DNA of 64,000 nt from the NCBI GenBank assembly GCA_964651245.1, contig CAZYVI010000001.1, positions 1 through 64,000 on the forward strand, in the 5' to 3' direction. Both the position numbers and the translations under genes were made by a program. Numbering within the stretch: the stretch's first letter is position 1; every line of letters starts with the position of its first letter. The notes beneath the pieces were generated by a model. It worked only from the letters and a program-made list of their open reading frames with translations, did not search any database and was not told where the DNA came from. Of the stretch, positions 7,997-16,105 are shown one piece after another. The stretch comes from Avedoeria sp964651245 (GTDB taxonomy: Bacteria > Chloroflexota > Anaerolineae > Epilineales > Epilineaceae).

Positions 7997-9553
7997 GTGC
8001 TCGACGCGCTGCTCGCCCCGCTCCGCCCCTCCGCCACGCTGCAGCCGCAGCGCGACACGCCGCCGCCACCACCGGCGCCGGACGCCCCCCACGCCGTCGT
8101 CATCGGCACCGGGTTCGGTGGGCTGGCGGCGGCCGTGCGGCTGCTGGCGCGCGGCTACCGCGTGACCGTCGTCGACCGCCTCGACCAGCCGGGCGGGCGC
8201 GCGCGGGTCTTCCGCGACGCCGGCTTCACCTTCGACGGCGGGCCGACGATCGTCACCGCGCCGTTCCTGTTCGAAGAGCTATGGTCGCTCGTCGGCCGGC
8301 GGATGGCCGACGACGTCGAGCTGCGGTCGGTGACACCGTTCTATCGCATCCGCTTCGACGACGGCACCCACTTCGACTACAGCGGCGATGCGGCGGCGAT
8401 GGAGGCCGAGGTGGCGCGCTTCGCGCCCGCCGACGTCGCCGGCTACCAGCGCTTCATCCGCCGCAGCGAGGCGATCTACCGGGTCGGCTTCGAGGCGCTG
8501 GCCCACGTCCCGTTCGACTCGCCGCTGGACATGCTGCGGATCGCGCCCGACATGGCCCGCCTGGGCAGCCAGCGTTCGGTGTACGGCCTCGTGCGGCGCT
8601 TCGTGCGCGACGAGAAGCTGCGCACGGTGCTGAGCTTCCACCCGCTCCTCGTCGGCGGCAACCCGTTTCGGGTCACCTCGATCTACGCCTTGATCGGCTG
8701 GCTCGAGCGGCGCTGGGGCGTGTGGTACGCGATGGGCGGCACCGGCGCCCTGGTGCGCGGGCTCGTCGGGCTCGTCGAGGGCCAGGGCGGGCGGCTGCGG
8801 CTGGGCGCCGACGTGGCCGAGATCACGCTCGACGGCCGTCGGGCGACCGGCGTCCGCCTCGCCAGCGGCGAGCACATCGCCGCCGACATCGTCGTCTCGA
8901 ACGCCGACGCCGCGTTCACGTACGGCCAGCTCCTGCCCGCCGCGGCGCGCCGGCGCTGGACCGATCGCCGCCTCGATCGCGCCGCGTACTCGATGGGCCT
9001 CTTCGTCTGGTACTTCGGCACCGACCGCAGCTACCCCGACGTGCCGCACCACACGATCGCCCTCGGCCCGCGCTACCGCGGCCTGCTCGACGACGTGTTC
9101 GACCGCCACGTCCTGGCGCCCGACTTCAGCCTCTACCTCCACCGGCCGACGGCCACCGACCCGTCGCTGGCACCGCCCGGCTGCGATGCGTTCTACGTTC
9201 TCTCGCCCGTCCCGCACCTCGACGCCGCCGTCGACTGGAACGAGGCGGCCGAGGGCTACCGCGCGGCGATCGCGGCGCGGCTGTCGGCGACGCTGCTGCC
9301 GGGGCTCGAACGACACGTGGTGACGTCGCGCGTGCTCACGCCGCTGCAGTTCCGCGACGACTACCGCAGCGTCAAAGGCGCCGCGTTCAGCCTCGAGCCG
9401 CGGCTGAGCCAGAGCGCCTGGTTCCGGCCGCACAACCGCAGCGAAGAGGTCGACGGGCTCTACTTGGTGGGCGCCGGGACGCATCCCGGGGCGGGGCTGC
9501 CGGGCGTGCTGTCGTCGGCGCGGGTCTTGGACAGCGTCGTCCCCGACCCGTAG
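7997..9553 (+). CDS. CrtI-type carotenoid/phytoene desaturase
   Basis: 518 aa. An N-terminal FAD-binding Rossmann motif (VVIGTGFGGLAAAVRLLARG) is followed by DQPGGRARVF, the body typical of phytoene desaturases, and the C-terminal signature LVGAGTHPGAGLPGVLSSA. It would introduce or isomerise double bonds in a carotenoid or related polyprenoid at the membrane. The GTG at 7997 is chosen because GGAGG at 7986-7990 lies six bases ahead; an ATG at 7958 has no such site. No phytoene synthase or other crt gene is adjacent, so the exact step (desaturase or crtD/crtO-like) is open. It follows pfkA by about 100 bases and may share its transcript. Confidence 0.87.
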   Translation: MLDALLAPLRPSATLQPQRDTPPPPPAPDAPHAVVIGTGFGGLAAAVRLLARGYRVTVVDRLDQPGGRARVFRDAGFTFDGGPTIVTAPFLFEELWSLVGRRMADDVELRSVTPFYRIRFDDGTHFDYSGDAAAMEAEVARFAPADVAGYQRFIRRSEAIYRVGFEALAHVPFDSPLDMLRIAPDMARLGSQRSVYGLVRRFVRDEKLRTVLSFHPLLVGGNPFRVTSIYALIGWLERRWGVWYAMGGTGALVRGLVGLVEGQGGRLRLGADVAEITLDGRRATGVRLASGEHIAADIVVSNADAAFTYGQLLPAAARRRWTDRRLDRAAYSMGLFVWYFGTDRSYPDVPHHTIALGPRYRGLLDDVFDRHVLAPDFSLYLHRPTATDPSLAPPGCDAFYVLSPVPHLDAAVDWNEAAEGYRAAIAARLSATLLPGLERHVVTSRVLTPLQFRDDYRSVKGAAFSLEPRLSQSAWFRPHNRSEEVDGLYLVGAGTHPGAGLPGVLSSARVLDSVVPDP

Positions 9554-9569
9554 CGCGCCAGGTTCGGGG

Positions 9570-11600
9570 TCAGTCGGGCCCGACCGCGGCCGACCGCAGG
9601 CCCAGCGGCAGGAACGCGCGGCGCGTCGAGCCGGCGACGCGGATCCGCAGCTGCATGCAGACGCAGCCGTTGCGCGCGCCCAGGCCGCAATCCTCCGGGG
9701 TGAACGTCAGATTCCAGGTCGGGTTCTCTTCGTTCTTGGGGCAGACGCGGATCTCTTGCGGGGCGATGATCGTGTCGCTGGTCAGCCCGCCTGCCCAGCG
9801 GTCGAGGGTGTCGACGCTGATCTTCAGCGCCCGCACCGACGCCGCGCCCACGCGCTGCGCCTGCGGCGCGTCGGCCAGCCAGGTCGTGTCGGTGTGGATC
9901 GCCCAGCGGTCGATGTTGAGGTAGGGGTTGACGAGCGGTCGCAGGACCTCGGTGCGGTCGAGCGACACGAAGTCGTGGACCACCGCCCCGCTCTCGAGGC
10001 GGATCCGGAACGGCACGTGCTCGACGGCCCGCTCGAAGTCGATGACGCCGCAGCCGAAGACGTCGTTGCGCAGCCAGCCGTCGCCGCCGACGTCGAACGC
10101 GCCCATCGATTCGTCGCGCTCGGCGTTGCGGCAGAGGTAGCCCAACACCTGCAGCGGCGTCAGGCCGGGGTTGATCGTCTTGAGGACGGCGATCACGCCG
10201 GCCACGTGCGCCGCGGCGTAGTCGTCGGGCATCGCCACGCGCTGGGCGACGTCGACGAGCTGGTAGGGCTCGTCGGGGTTGTTCTCCGTGTTCACCGGCG
10301 CCAGGAAGCCCTCGCCCGGCGCGGCGATGTCGACCCAGGCGCCGGTGCTCATCGTCCGACGGCGGCTGATCGTCTCCCGGCCGGCCGGCCGGCCGATGTG
10401 CATCGACGTCACGCCGATCACGTTCGGGCTATGGATGTGGGCCGGGAAGATGTCGGGGTTGGCGCCCTCGGGGCACACTTGGTCGGCGCGCTCGACGACG
10501 CCGCACTCGCCGGCCGGCACGACCACGGTGGCGTTGCGGTCGTCGGCGAAGCCGATCGCCTCCGACAGCCGCGTGATGCTCTGGTAGGACCGTTGGTCGC
10601 GCGCCGGATCGCGCACCGGCAGGCCGCCGATGACGATCACCTGGGCGCCCTCGTTCGCGGCGTAGCACACCCCTTCGATGATGTGCTTGACCCAGAAGCC
10701 GGCGTTGACGAAGGCGCCATCGCGGTGCACCGGGAACGTCGCCTTCAGGGGCATGATCCGCGCCCCCCACGAGACGCCCGCGATCCCCTCGCCGTTGTTC
10801 GTGTCGGCGGCGGCGATGCCGGCCATCTGCGTGCCGCGGTTGTACGAGCGCACCACGGCCTGCGGCCCGACCGCGACGGGCTGCGGCTCCGGATCGCCGC
10901 CGTTCGTCAGGTACGGCGGCGGGCTGGCGACATCGAACGGCGCGTCGCCGCCGAAGTCCCAGCCGTGGACATCGTCGATGTAGCCGTTGCCGTCGTCGTC
11001 ACGGCCGTTGCCGGCCACCTCGCCCGGGTTCCGCCAGAGCTTGCCGACGAGGTCGGGATGGGCCGGGTCGACGACGCCGTCGTCGCCGACGACGTCGAAC
11101 GCATCGACGCCGTCGCTGATGATGGCGATCGTCACGTCGGAGCGGCCGTAGCTGGTCTGCCAGGCGTCGGCGGCGTGCAGCACCAGGCCCAGGCTGTCGG
11201 TCTGAAGGCTGAGGAACTCGTCGTTGGGCCGCGTCGGCGCCGAGAGCTGGGCCAGCTCGGACAGTGCGGCCAGAGGGTCGCCCGCCGCCTCATGCGGCCG
11301 TCGTGGGGGCCGCGGCGCAGCGGGCGGGCGCGCCGCGGCCGTCCAATGCGGCGGCGCCGCGCCATCGGCCGTCCGGGCGGGCGCCGCGAGCCAAAGGCCA
11401 GCCGCCAGGCCGGCCGACGCGGTGCGGGCGGCGGGCTTGAGCGCGGCCAGCCACGCGGGCGAGCAGACGTCGACGAGCGCCGCTTCGGCGACGTGCGGGC
11501 CGGCCGCCGCGGCGCGCGGCGCAGCGCCCAGGGCCGTGGCGATCCCCAGCAGCACCGTGACCGCGCGCAGCGTCGCGGCCCGTCCGAACGCGAAAGGCAT
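9570..11600 (-). CDS. Exported subtilisin-fold protein lacking the catalytic residues
   Basis: 676 aa. A signal peptide starts at MPFAFGRAATLRAV. The S8 fold is plain: the long Asp/Gly insert NPGEVAGNGRDDDGNGYIDD after the first strand, the helix MAGIAAADTNNGEGIAGV, WVDIAAPGE, and AAAHVAGVIAVLKTINPGLT. All the active-site positions are changed: the Asp site reads IISDGV (Ser162), HGTH reads RGTQ (Arg255), GTSMA reads PDDYA (Asp460), and the oxyanion Asn reads PAGECG (Glu365). It is therefore predicted to be inactive as a protease and may act as a binding or scaffold protein. The C-terminus carries RAFLPLGLR, the LP-type motif of this genome. The upstream promoter at 11789-11816 is excellent, so it is an expressed gene, not debris. 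Confidence 0.88.
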   Translation of the reverse strand: MPFAFGRAATLRAVTVLLGIATALGAAPRAAAAGPHVAEAALVDVCSPAWLAALKPAARTASAGLAAGLWLAAPARTADGAAPPHWTAAARPPAAPRPPRRPHEAAGDPLAALSELAQLSAPTRPNDEFLSLQTDSLGLVLHAADAWQTSYGRSDVTIAIISDGVDAFDVVGDDGVVDPAHPDLVGKLWRNPGEVAGNGRDDDGNGYIDDVHGWDFGGDAPFDVASPPPYLTNGGDPEPQPVAVGPQAVVRSYNRGTQMAGIAAADTNNGEGIAGVSWGARIMPLKATFPVHRDGAFVNAGFWVKHIIEGVCYAANEGAQVIVIGGLPVRDPARDQRSYQSITRLSEAIGFADDRNATVVVPAGECGVVERADQVCPEGANPDIFPAHIHSPNVIGVTSMHIGRPAGRETISRRRTMSTGAWVDIAAPGEGFLAPVNTENNPDEPYQLVDVAQRVAMPDDYAAAHVAGVIAVLKTINPGLTPLQVLGYLCRNAERDESMGAFDVGGDGWLRNDVFGCGVIDFERAVEHVPFRIRLESGAVVHDFVSLDRTEVLRPLVNPYLNIDRWAIHTDTTWLADAPQAQRVGAASVRALKISVDTLDRWAGGLTSDTIIAPQEIRVCPKNEENPTWNLTFTPEDCGLGARNGCVCMQLRIRVAGSTRRAFLPLGLRSAAVGPD

Positions 11601-11788
11601 GCTGGGCGAACCTCCGTCTGCCGCGCCGGGGGGCTGGCGTGGAACCGGATGCCCGCGCCGCGCGGCGCGGGGGCGTCGATCTGCGAGTGCGCCGGCCCGA
11701 TCGGCGCGTACGCCAGCGCCCGGCCGCCCACGGCACGCCGCCGACATCGTGGCCACAGGCGGAGGGCAAGACGTCCGGCGCGCCGGCT

Positions 11789-11816
11789 AGGATACGCTCC
11801 GGCGGGTCGCTGTCAA
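11789..11816 (-). promoter_or_regulatory. Promoter of the degenerate subtilase gene
   Basis: Read on the minus strand: TTGACA (11816-11811), 16 bases, TATCCT (11794-11789). This is one of the two best -35/-10 pairs in the window. It gives a ~180-base leader before the ATG at 11600. It is divergent from, and only about 20 bases away from, the acyl-CoA dehydrogenase promoter, so the two may be co-regulated. Confidence 0.75.
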
Positions 11817-11835
11817 AGCCGCATCGCACCGCGCC

Positions 11836-11864
11836 TTGCCGGGCGCCGGGGGGCGCGGTATGCT
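11836..11864 (+). promoter_or_regulatory. Promoter of the acyl-CoA dehydrogenase gene
   Basis: TTGCCG at 11836-11841, 17 bases, TATGCT at 11859-11864, about 38 bases before the TTG start at 11902. The hexamers resemble those at 41867-41895 (TTGCCC, 17 bases, TACGCT). Confidence 0.6.
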
Positions 11865-11901
11865 CCGCCGCCAGCCGATTTGCACCCGTCGGGAGCCCGC
11901 C

Positions 11902-13053
11902 TTGGACTTCGAGCTGACCGAAGAGCAGCGGATGATCCGCGACGCCGTTCGCGAGGTGGCGCAGCGCGAGTTCGCGCCGCGCGCCCGCGATGTCGACGAG
12001 CAGGCCCGCTTCCCGGCCGAGAACTTCGCGCGCTTGGCGGAGATGGGGTTGATGGGCCTGCCGATCGCCGAAGCGTACGGCGGCGGCGGCGGCGACACGG
12101 TGAGCTACGCGCTGACGGTCGAGGAGTTGGCCGCCGCGTGCGGTTCGACGGCGCTGGTCTACGCGGCGCACATCAGCCTGGGCTGCTCGCCGTTCGCCCT
12201 GTTCGGCACCGAGGAGCAGAAGCAGCGCTACCTGCCGCGCCTGACGTCGGGCGCGATGTTCGGCGCGTTCGGTCTGACCGAGCCGCACACCGGCTCGGAC
12301 GCCGGCGCGACGCGCACCACCGCCGAGCGGACCGGCGACGGCTGGCGGCTCAACGGCCAGAAGATGTGGATCACCTCGGGCGGCATCGCCGGCACCGTCA
12401 TCGCCACCGCGCGCACCGTGGTCGACGGCGAGGACCGCGGGGTCAGCTGCTTCGTCGTCGAGCGCGAGCTGCCGGGCTTCATCGTCGGCAAGGACGAGCC
12501 CAAGATGGGCCTCAAGGGATCGATCACGAGCCAGCTGTTCTTCGAGGACTGCCTGCTGCCGGCGTCGAACGTGCTCGGCGAGATCGGCAAGGGCTTGCGC
12601 CAGATGTTGACGATCCTCGACGGCGGCCGGATCTCGATCGCCGCCATGGCGCTCGGCCTCGGCCGCGCCGCGCTCGAGCACGCCACCGGCTACTCGCTGG
12701 AGCGGATCGCGTTCGGCAAGCCGATCGCGGCCAACCAGGCCGTCCAGTGGAAGCTCGCCGACGCGGCGGTGGCGCTCGACGCGGCCCGGCTGTTGACGTG
12801 GCAGGCCGCCTGGCTGAAGGACCACAAGCGCCCGTTCGGGACCGAGGCCGCCGTGGCCAAGCTGTACGCCAGCGAGGCGGCCGAGAAGGCGTGCTTCGAG
12901 GCGGTGCAGATCCACGGCGGCATGGGCTATTCGCGCGAGGTGCCGGTGGAGCGGTTCTACCGCGACAACCGCCTGACCGAGATCGGCGAGGGCACGAGCG
13001 AGATCATGCGGCTCGTGATCGCCCGCAACATCCTCCGCGCGGCGCCGGCCTGA
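11902..13053 (+). CDS. Acyl-CoA dehydrogenase
   Basis: 383 aa, the normal length. Landmarks: FELTEEQRMIRDAVREVA at the N-terminus, FGLTEPHTGSDAGAT and WITSGG of the FAD/substrate pocket, IHGGMGYSREVPVERFYRD, and TEIGEGTSEIMRLVIARN, where the Glu of GEGT is the usual catalytic base of short/medium-chain enzymes. It oxidises an acyl-CoA to the trans-2-enoyl-CoA and passes electrons to ETF. The TTG start at 11902 is preferred because GGGAG lies six bases upstream and homology begins there. No other beta-oxidation gene is adjacent, so chain length or branched-chain specificity is not assignable. Confidence 0.92.
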   Translation: MDFELTEEQRMIRDAVREVAQREFAPRARDVDEQARFPAENFARLAEMGLMGLPIAEAYGGGGGDTVSYALTVEELAAACGSTALVYAAHISLGCSPFALFGTEEQKQRYLPRLTSGAMFGAFGLTEPHTGSDAGATRTTAERTGDGWRLNGQKMWITSGGIAGTVIATARTVVDGEDRGVSCFVVERELPGFIVGKDEPKMGLKGSITSQLFFEDCLLPASNVLGEIGKGLRQMLTILDGGRISIAAMALGLGRAALEHATGYSLERIAFGKPIAANQAVQWKLADAAVALDAARLLTWQAAWLKDHKRPFGTEAAVAKLYASEAAEKACFEAVQIHGGMGYSREVPVERFYRDNRLTEIGEGTSEIMRLVIARNILRAAPA

Positions 13054-13062
13054 TCGCGCCGG

Positions 13063-14091
13063 CTACCCGGCGGCGGGCGGCGGAAAGCGCGCCTCGACGC
13101 CGGCGGGCCCGGCGCCGGCCGCCAACAGCGCCAGCTTGTCGGCCGTTTCGGCCCAGGTGATCGGCGATAGCCCCAGCCGCGCCGCCAACGCGTCCGGCGC
13201 GACGCCGGCGCGCCAGCTCCGCAGCGCCGACGTCCAGCGCAGCGTCTCGAAGCCGAGCGGCCGGCCGAGCCCGGCCTCGCGGGCCACGTCGGCGACAAGG
13301 TACTCGAGGTTGCGCGCCGTGCAGTCGAACAGCGGCCCGTCGTCGGCGACGCCGTAGCGGCGGCGGTAGGCCTCCAGCACCGCCAGCAGCGCCGGGTCGA
13401 ACGCCACGCGGCGCTCCTTGGCCCGAAACCGCGGCGCGTCGTAGCGAACCAACAGCGACGGCGACGCCGGGTCGGTCTGGATGTCGACCGGGCGCAGCCG
13501 CATGAGCTCGCCCTTCTTGAGGCCCGTGTCGAGCACGAGCCGCAGCACCAGCTCCGGCCGCGGATCCGGCGCCGCCGCCCGGCGGTGCATCGCCGCGGCG
13601 ACGCCCAGCACGAGGTCGACCTCGTGGTCGGTGAGCACGCTCGGCAGCGGCGCCACGGCGCGGCGGTGGACGAGGGCGATAGCCGGATCGGCCGTGCAGG
13701 CGCCCTCGGCCGCGAGCCAGGCGAAGAAGACCTTGAGCGTCGTGATGCGGCGCGCCAGGCTCTTGGCGCTGCACGGCTCGGGCCGGACCTCGAGCAGCCA
13801 GGTCACGAAGCGCTCGAGGTCGTGGCGGCCGATCGAGGCGACCGCGCGGCCGTGCCCCAGGTACTCGGCCAGCAGCCGCAGGTCGCTGGTGAAGCTGCGG
13901 CGCGTGTTGTCGGTCTTGCCGGTCCGACGGAGATGCTCGCCGAAGGCGGCCGCCGCCCCGTCCAGCGACGTGGTCGACGTCACCGGGGGCAGCGGCGCGC
14001 GCGGCCCCCGCGGCGCGGGCGGGATGACCCCGGCGGCGGCATCGAACAGCGACGGCTGGGTCGCCGCCGGCGCGGGCCTGGCGTCGGACAT
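13063..14091 (-). CDS. Tyrosine-recombinase-fold protein with lost catalytic residues
   Basis: 342 aa. It has an N-terminal SAM-like core-binding domain (around residues 40-130) and a C-terminal integrase fold. Compared with XerC/XerD, the first Arg (TGLRxxE) is Lys192 in TGLKKGEL, the box-II HxLRH reads ETLRW (His to Glu, Arg kept), LLGHS reads RLGLS, and the nucleophilic Tyr is Ala317. The beta-hairpin Lys (RAKERR) is kept. A recombinase without Tyr cannot cleave DNA, so a DNA-binding or architectural role is more likely. Ahead of the core is a Pro/Ala-rich leader of ~40 residues. It stands alone, with no attachment site or phage genes nearby, so it looks domesticated. It converges with the acyl-CoA dehydrogenase, 9 bases apart. 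Confidence 0.8.
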   Translation of the reverse strand: MSDARPAPAATQPSLFDAAAGVIPPAPRGPRAPLPPVTSTTSLDGAAAAFGEHLRRTGKTDNTRRSFTSDLRLLAEYLGHGRAVASIGRHDLERFVTWLLEVRPEPCSAKSLARRITTLKVFFAWLAAEGACTADPAIALVHRRAVAPLPSVLTDHEVDLVLGVAAAMHRRAAAPDPRPELVLRLVLDTGLKKGELMRLRPVDIQTDPASPSLLVRYDAPRFRAKERRVAFDPALLAVLEAYRRRYGVADDGPLFDCTARNLEYLVADVAREAGLGRPLGFETLRWTSALRSWRAGVAPDALAARLGLSPITWAETADKLALLAAGAGPAGVEARFPPPAAG

Positions 14092-14164
14092 GCGGTGAGG
14101 CTAGCAGCGGCGGCCGGCGATGGCAACGGCGGGCCGGGCGCGCCGCGCGGCCACCCAGCCACGG

Positions 14165-14203
14165 CCGGCGGCGGCGGCCGGCGGCGGCGGCCGGCGGCGG
14201 CGG
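14165..14203. repeat. Three tandem copies of a 13-bp G+C repeat
   Basis: CCGGCGGCGGCGG is repeated three times without change in the divergent intergenic region between the recombinase-like gene and the LPTTG protein gene. It is a small minisatellite, prone to slippage, lying upstream of both genes' starts. Confidence 0.85.
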
Positions 14204-14257
14204 CGCGATTGGTTACGAAACTCTTAAGATTGAACGGCGTCGCCGCGCGGGAGCGCG

Positions 14258-14266
14258 TGATACAAT
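14258..14266 (+). promoter_or_regulatory. Extended -10 promoter of the LPTTG protein gene
   Basis: TGATACAAT at 14258-14266 is an extended -10 (TGn plus TACAAT). TTGAAC at 14230 is too far away (25 bases) to be a standard -35. The ATG lies 74 bases downstream with GAGGAGG five bases ahead of it. Confidence 0.6.
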
Positions 14267-14339
14267 GGCGCCGCACGCGGACGAGGCGTGCCCGACGCCG
14301 TCGGTGGGTCGGCGGTGCCGCACGCGCGAGGAGGTTGCG

Positions 14340-15014
14340 ATGCGCAAGGTTGCAGTCGTGCTCGGGATCGTGGCGGTCTGGGCGATGTGGGCCAGCCCCG
14401 TGGCCCATGCCCAGAACGTCCAGGGACTGACGCTGCGGGCCGGCGAGGCCCTCAAGGGTTCGCCCAGCGGCTTGGTCGACATCGTCGGCAACGGCGACTC
14501 GGCGACGGTGATGCTCGACCTGAGCGGCGCGGCGGAGACGATGAAGCTGGCCGACTTCGAGGGCGCCAAGGCGTTCGTCGTCTGGGCCGTCGACATGGAC
14601 GGCTACCGCCACAACCTGGGCGCGCTGTCGGACGAACTCAAGCTGGCGGATGTCGAGGTCGACTACCGCGTCGCCCGGCTGTACGTCACGGCCGAGGCGG
14701 ATGCTGGCGCCGACGCCCCGTCGGGCGACCCGCTGTACGCCGCCACGCTGCGCAACGTGACCGAGAAGGACGGCGCGCCGGCCGGCGCCGCCAAGTCCGG
14801 CGCCGCGGCGTCGAGCAGCGCCGCGCCGAGCGCGGCGGCGGCGAGCGCGCCGGCGAGCGCCGCCTCGACCGGGGCCGCCAAGCCCGCCGCCAGCGCCAAG
14901 CCGTCGGAGTTGCCGACGACCGGCGGCGGCATGAGCGACCTGGCCCTGGTGGCGCTGGCGGCGATGGGCCTGCTGTGGACCGGCGCCCGATTGGTGCGCG
15001 TCCGCGCTTCGTAG
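14340..15014 (+). CDS. Exported protein with LPTTG cell-surface sorting signal
   Basis: 224 aa. A signal peptide (residues 1-25, ending VAHAQ) is followed by a compact beta-rich domain (about 26-130) with FVVWAVDMDGYRHNLG. An Ala/Ser-rich stalk (about 140-188) and the C-terminal triad of a sortase substrate follow: LPTTG at 191-195, a hydrophobic span of about 18 residues (LALVALAAMGLLWTG), and the basic tail ARLVRVRAS. This predicts covalent surface anchoring or, failing a sortase, simple membrane anchoring. No sortase gene lies in the window. The start is fixed by GAGGAGG five bases upstream. The folded domain recalls anti-sigma-factor-like exported domains, but that is only an impression. 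Confidence 0.8.
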   Translation: MRKVAVVLGIVAVWAMWASPVAHAQNVQGLTLRAGEALKGSPSGLVDIVGNGDSATVMLDLSGAAETMKLADFEGAKAFVVWAVDMDGYRHNLGALSDELKLADVEVDYRVARLYVTAEADAGADAPSGDPLYAATLRNVTEKDGAPAGAAKSGAAASSSAAPSAAAASAPASAASTGAAKPAASAKPSELPTTGGGMSDLALVALAAMGLLWTGARLVRVRAS

Positions 15015-15059
15015 GCCGACGGCGGCGCACCGGACCGCCGCACCGAGACCGCTGAACGC

Positions 15060-15104
15060 ATCGCCCCCGCCCGCCCGACCCGTGTCGGCGCGGGCGGGGG
15101 CGAT
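15060..15104. terminator. Bidirectional terminator between convergent genes
   Basis: ATCGCCCCCGCCCGC (15060-15074) pairs perfectly with 15090-15104, and an inner CCGAC/GTCGG pair (15075-15079 with 15084-15088) extends the stem. The right arm touches the stop codon of the minus-strand glycosyltransferase. It serves the LPTTG gene on the plus strand and the rmlD operon on the minus strand. There is no T tract, as is usual for the hairpins in this window. Confidence 0.7.
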
Positions 15105-16105
15105 CATGCGTCGGCGCCGGATGGGTCCGGCCAGCGGGGCGCGTCCGGCTCGACGCCGTCCAAGAGCGCGGCCAGGGCGGCCAGGTCGATCCGGCGGCCG
15201 GCTTGGATGCAGCGACGGGCGCGCCGCCAGCGCCACGCCGTCGCCCACCCCGCCAGCTGCCCGGCCAGCGTCGCCCGCGCCGCCGCGCCGCGGGCGTGGC
15301 GGACGGCGCGGCCGGCGGTCCGAAGCTCGGCGGCGGCGATGCGGACAGCGTGCCGCAGCGCGAGGCGGGCCGGGTAGCAGCGCACGATCGTCCAGGCGCG
15401 GTTGCGGGCGACGTGGTAGCTGGCCAGCGGCCCGCCGCCGGTGGCGGAGAGCTTGTGGTACACGACGGCGTCGGGCACGTGGGCGCAGCGCCAGCCGCGC
15501 AGGCGTGCCCGCCAGGCCAGATCGACGTCCTCGTAGTAGCTCCCGAAGGCCGCCTCGAACACGCCGACGTCGTCGAACAGGGCGCGACGGTAGGCGGCGG
15601 CGGCGCCGCTGGCGCCGAACACCCAGCGCGCGGTGTCGTACTGGCCGCGGTCGACCTCCCAGACGCCGCGGTTGGCGGCTTGGCCGGCGCGGTCGACGGT
15701 GTCGCCGGTCGTGTGGAGGACGTCGCGGCGATCGAACAGCCGGACCTTGCTGGTGGCCATGCCGGCGCCCGGCGCGGCCTCGAGCCCGGCGACGAGGGCG
15801 CCGAGCCACCCCGGCTCCGCCTCGGTGTCGTTGTTGAGCAGGACCAACACCTCGGCGCGCGCGGCGGTGATGCCGGCGTTCACCGCGCCGGCGAAGCCGC
15901 GGTTGGCGGCCAGGCGGACCACCGCCACCTCGGGGTAGTCGCGCAGCAGCGCGAGGCTGGCGTCGGTCGAGCCGTTGTCGACGACGATCGTCTCGAACGG
16001 GCCCCAGCGCTGGCGGCGCAAGCTGTCGAGGCAGACCGGCAGGTGGTGTGCGCCGTTCCAGTTCGGGATGATCACCGACGCCCGCGGCGCGCCGTCGCCC
16101 GTCAT
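15104..16105 (-). CDS. Family 2 glycosyltransferase
   Basis: 333 aa. A GT-A fold of the rhamnosyl/galactosyl-transferase type: SVIIPNWNGAHHLPVCLDSL at the start, VVDNGSTDASL, LLNNDTE (DXD-type metal/sugar-nucleotide site), and YYEDVDLAWRARLRG, the usual acceptor-side motif. It has no membrane segment of its own; a basic/Ala-rich helical tail may associate with the membrane. It is last in an operon with rmlD, its ATG overlapping the preceding stop (ATGA). This suggests transfer of a deoxysugar, plausibly rhamnose, to a surface glycan. The substrate is inference from the neighbour. Confidence 0.9.
   Translation of the reverse strand: MTGDGAPRASVIIPNWNGAHHLPVCLDSLRRQRWGPFETIVVDNGSTDASLALLRDYPEVAVVRLAANRGFAGAVNAGITAARAEVLVLLNNDTEAEPGWLGALVAGLEAAPGAGMATSKVRLFDRRDVLHTTGDTVDRAGQAANRGVWEVDRGQYDTARWVFGASGAAAAYRRALFDDVGVFEAAFGSYYEDVDLAWRARLRGWRCAHVPDAVVYHKLSATGGGPLASYHVARNRAWTIVRCYPARLALRHAVRIAAAELRTAGRAVRHARGAAARATLAGQLAGWATAWRWRRARRCIQAGRRIDLAALAALLDGVEPDAPRWPDPSGADA

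Noticed and set aside
13063..14430. Integrase-like gene as a sign of a prophage or genomic island
   Set aside because: The protein lacks catalytic residues and no tRNA target, direct repeats, phage or transposition genes were found around it.
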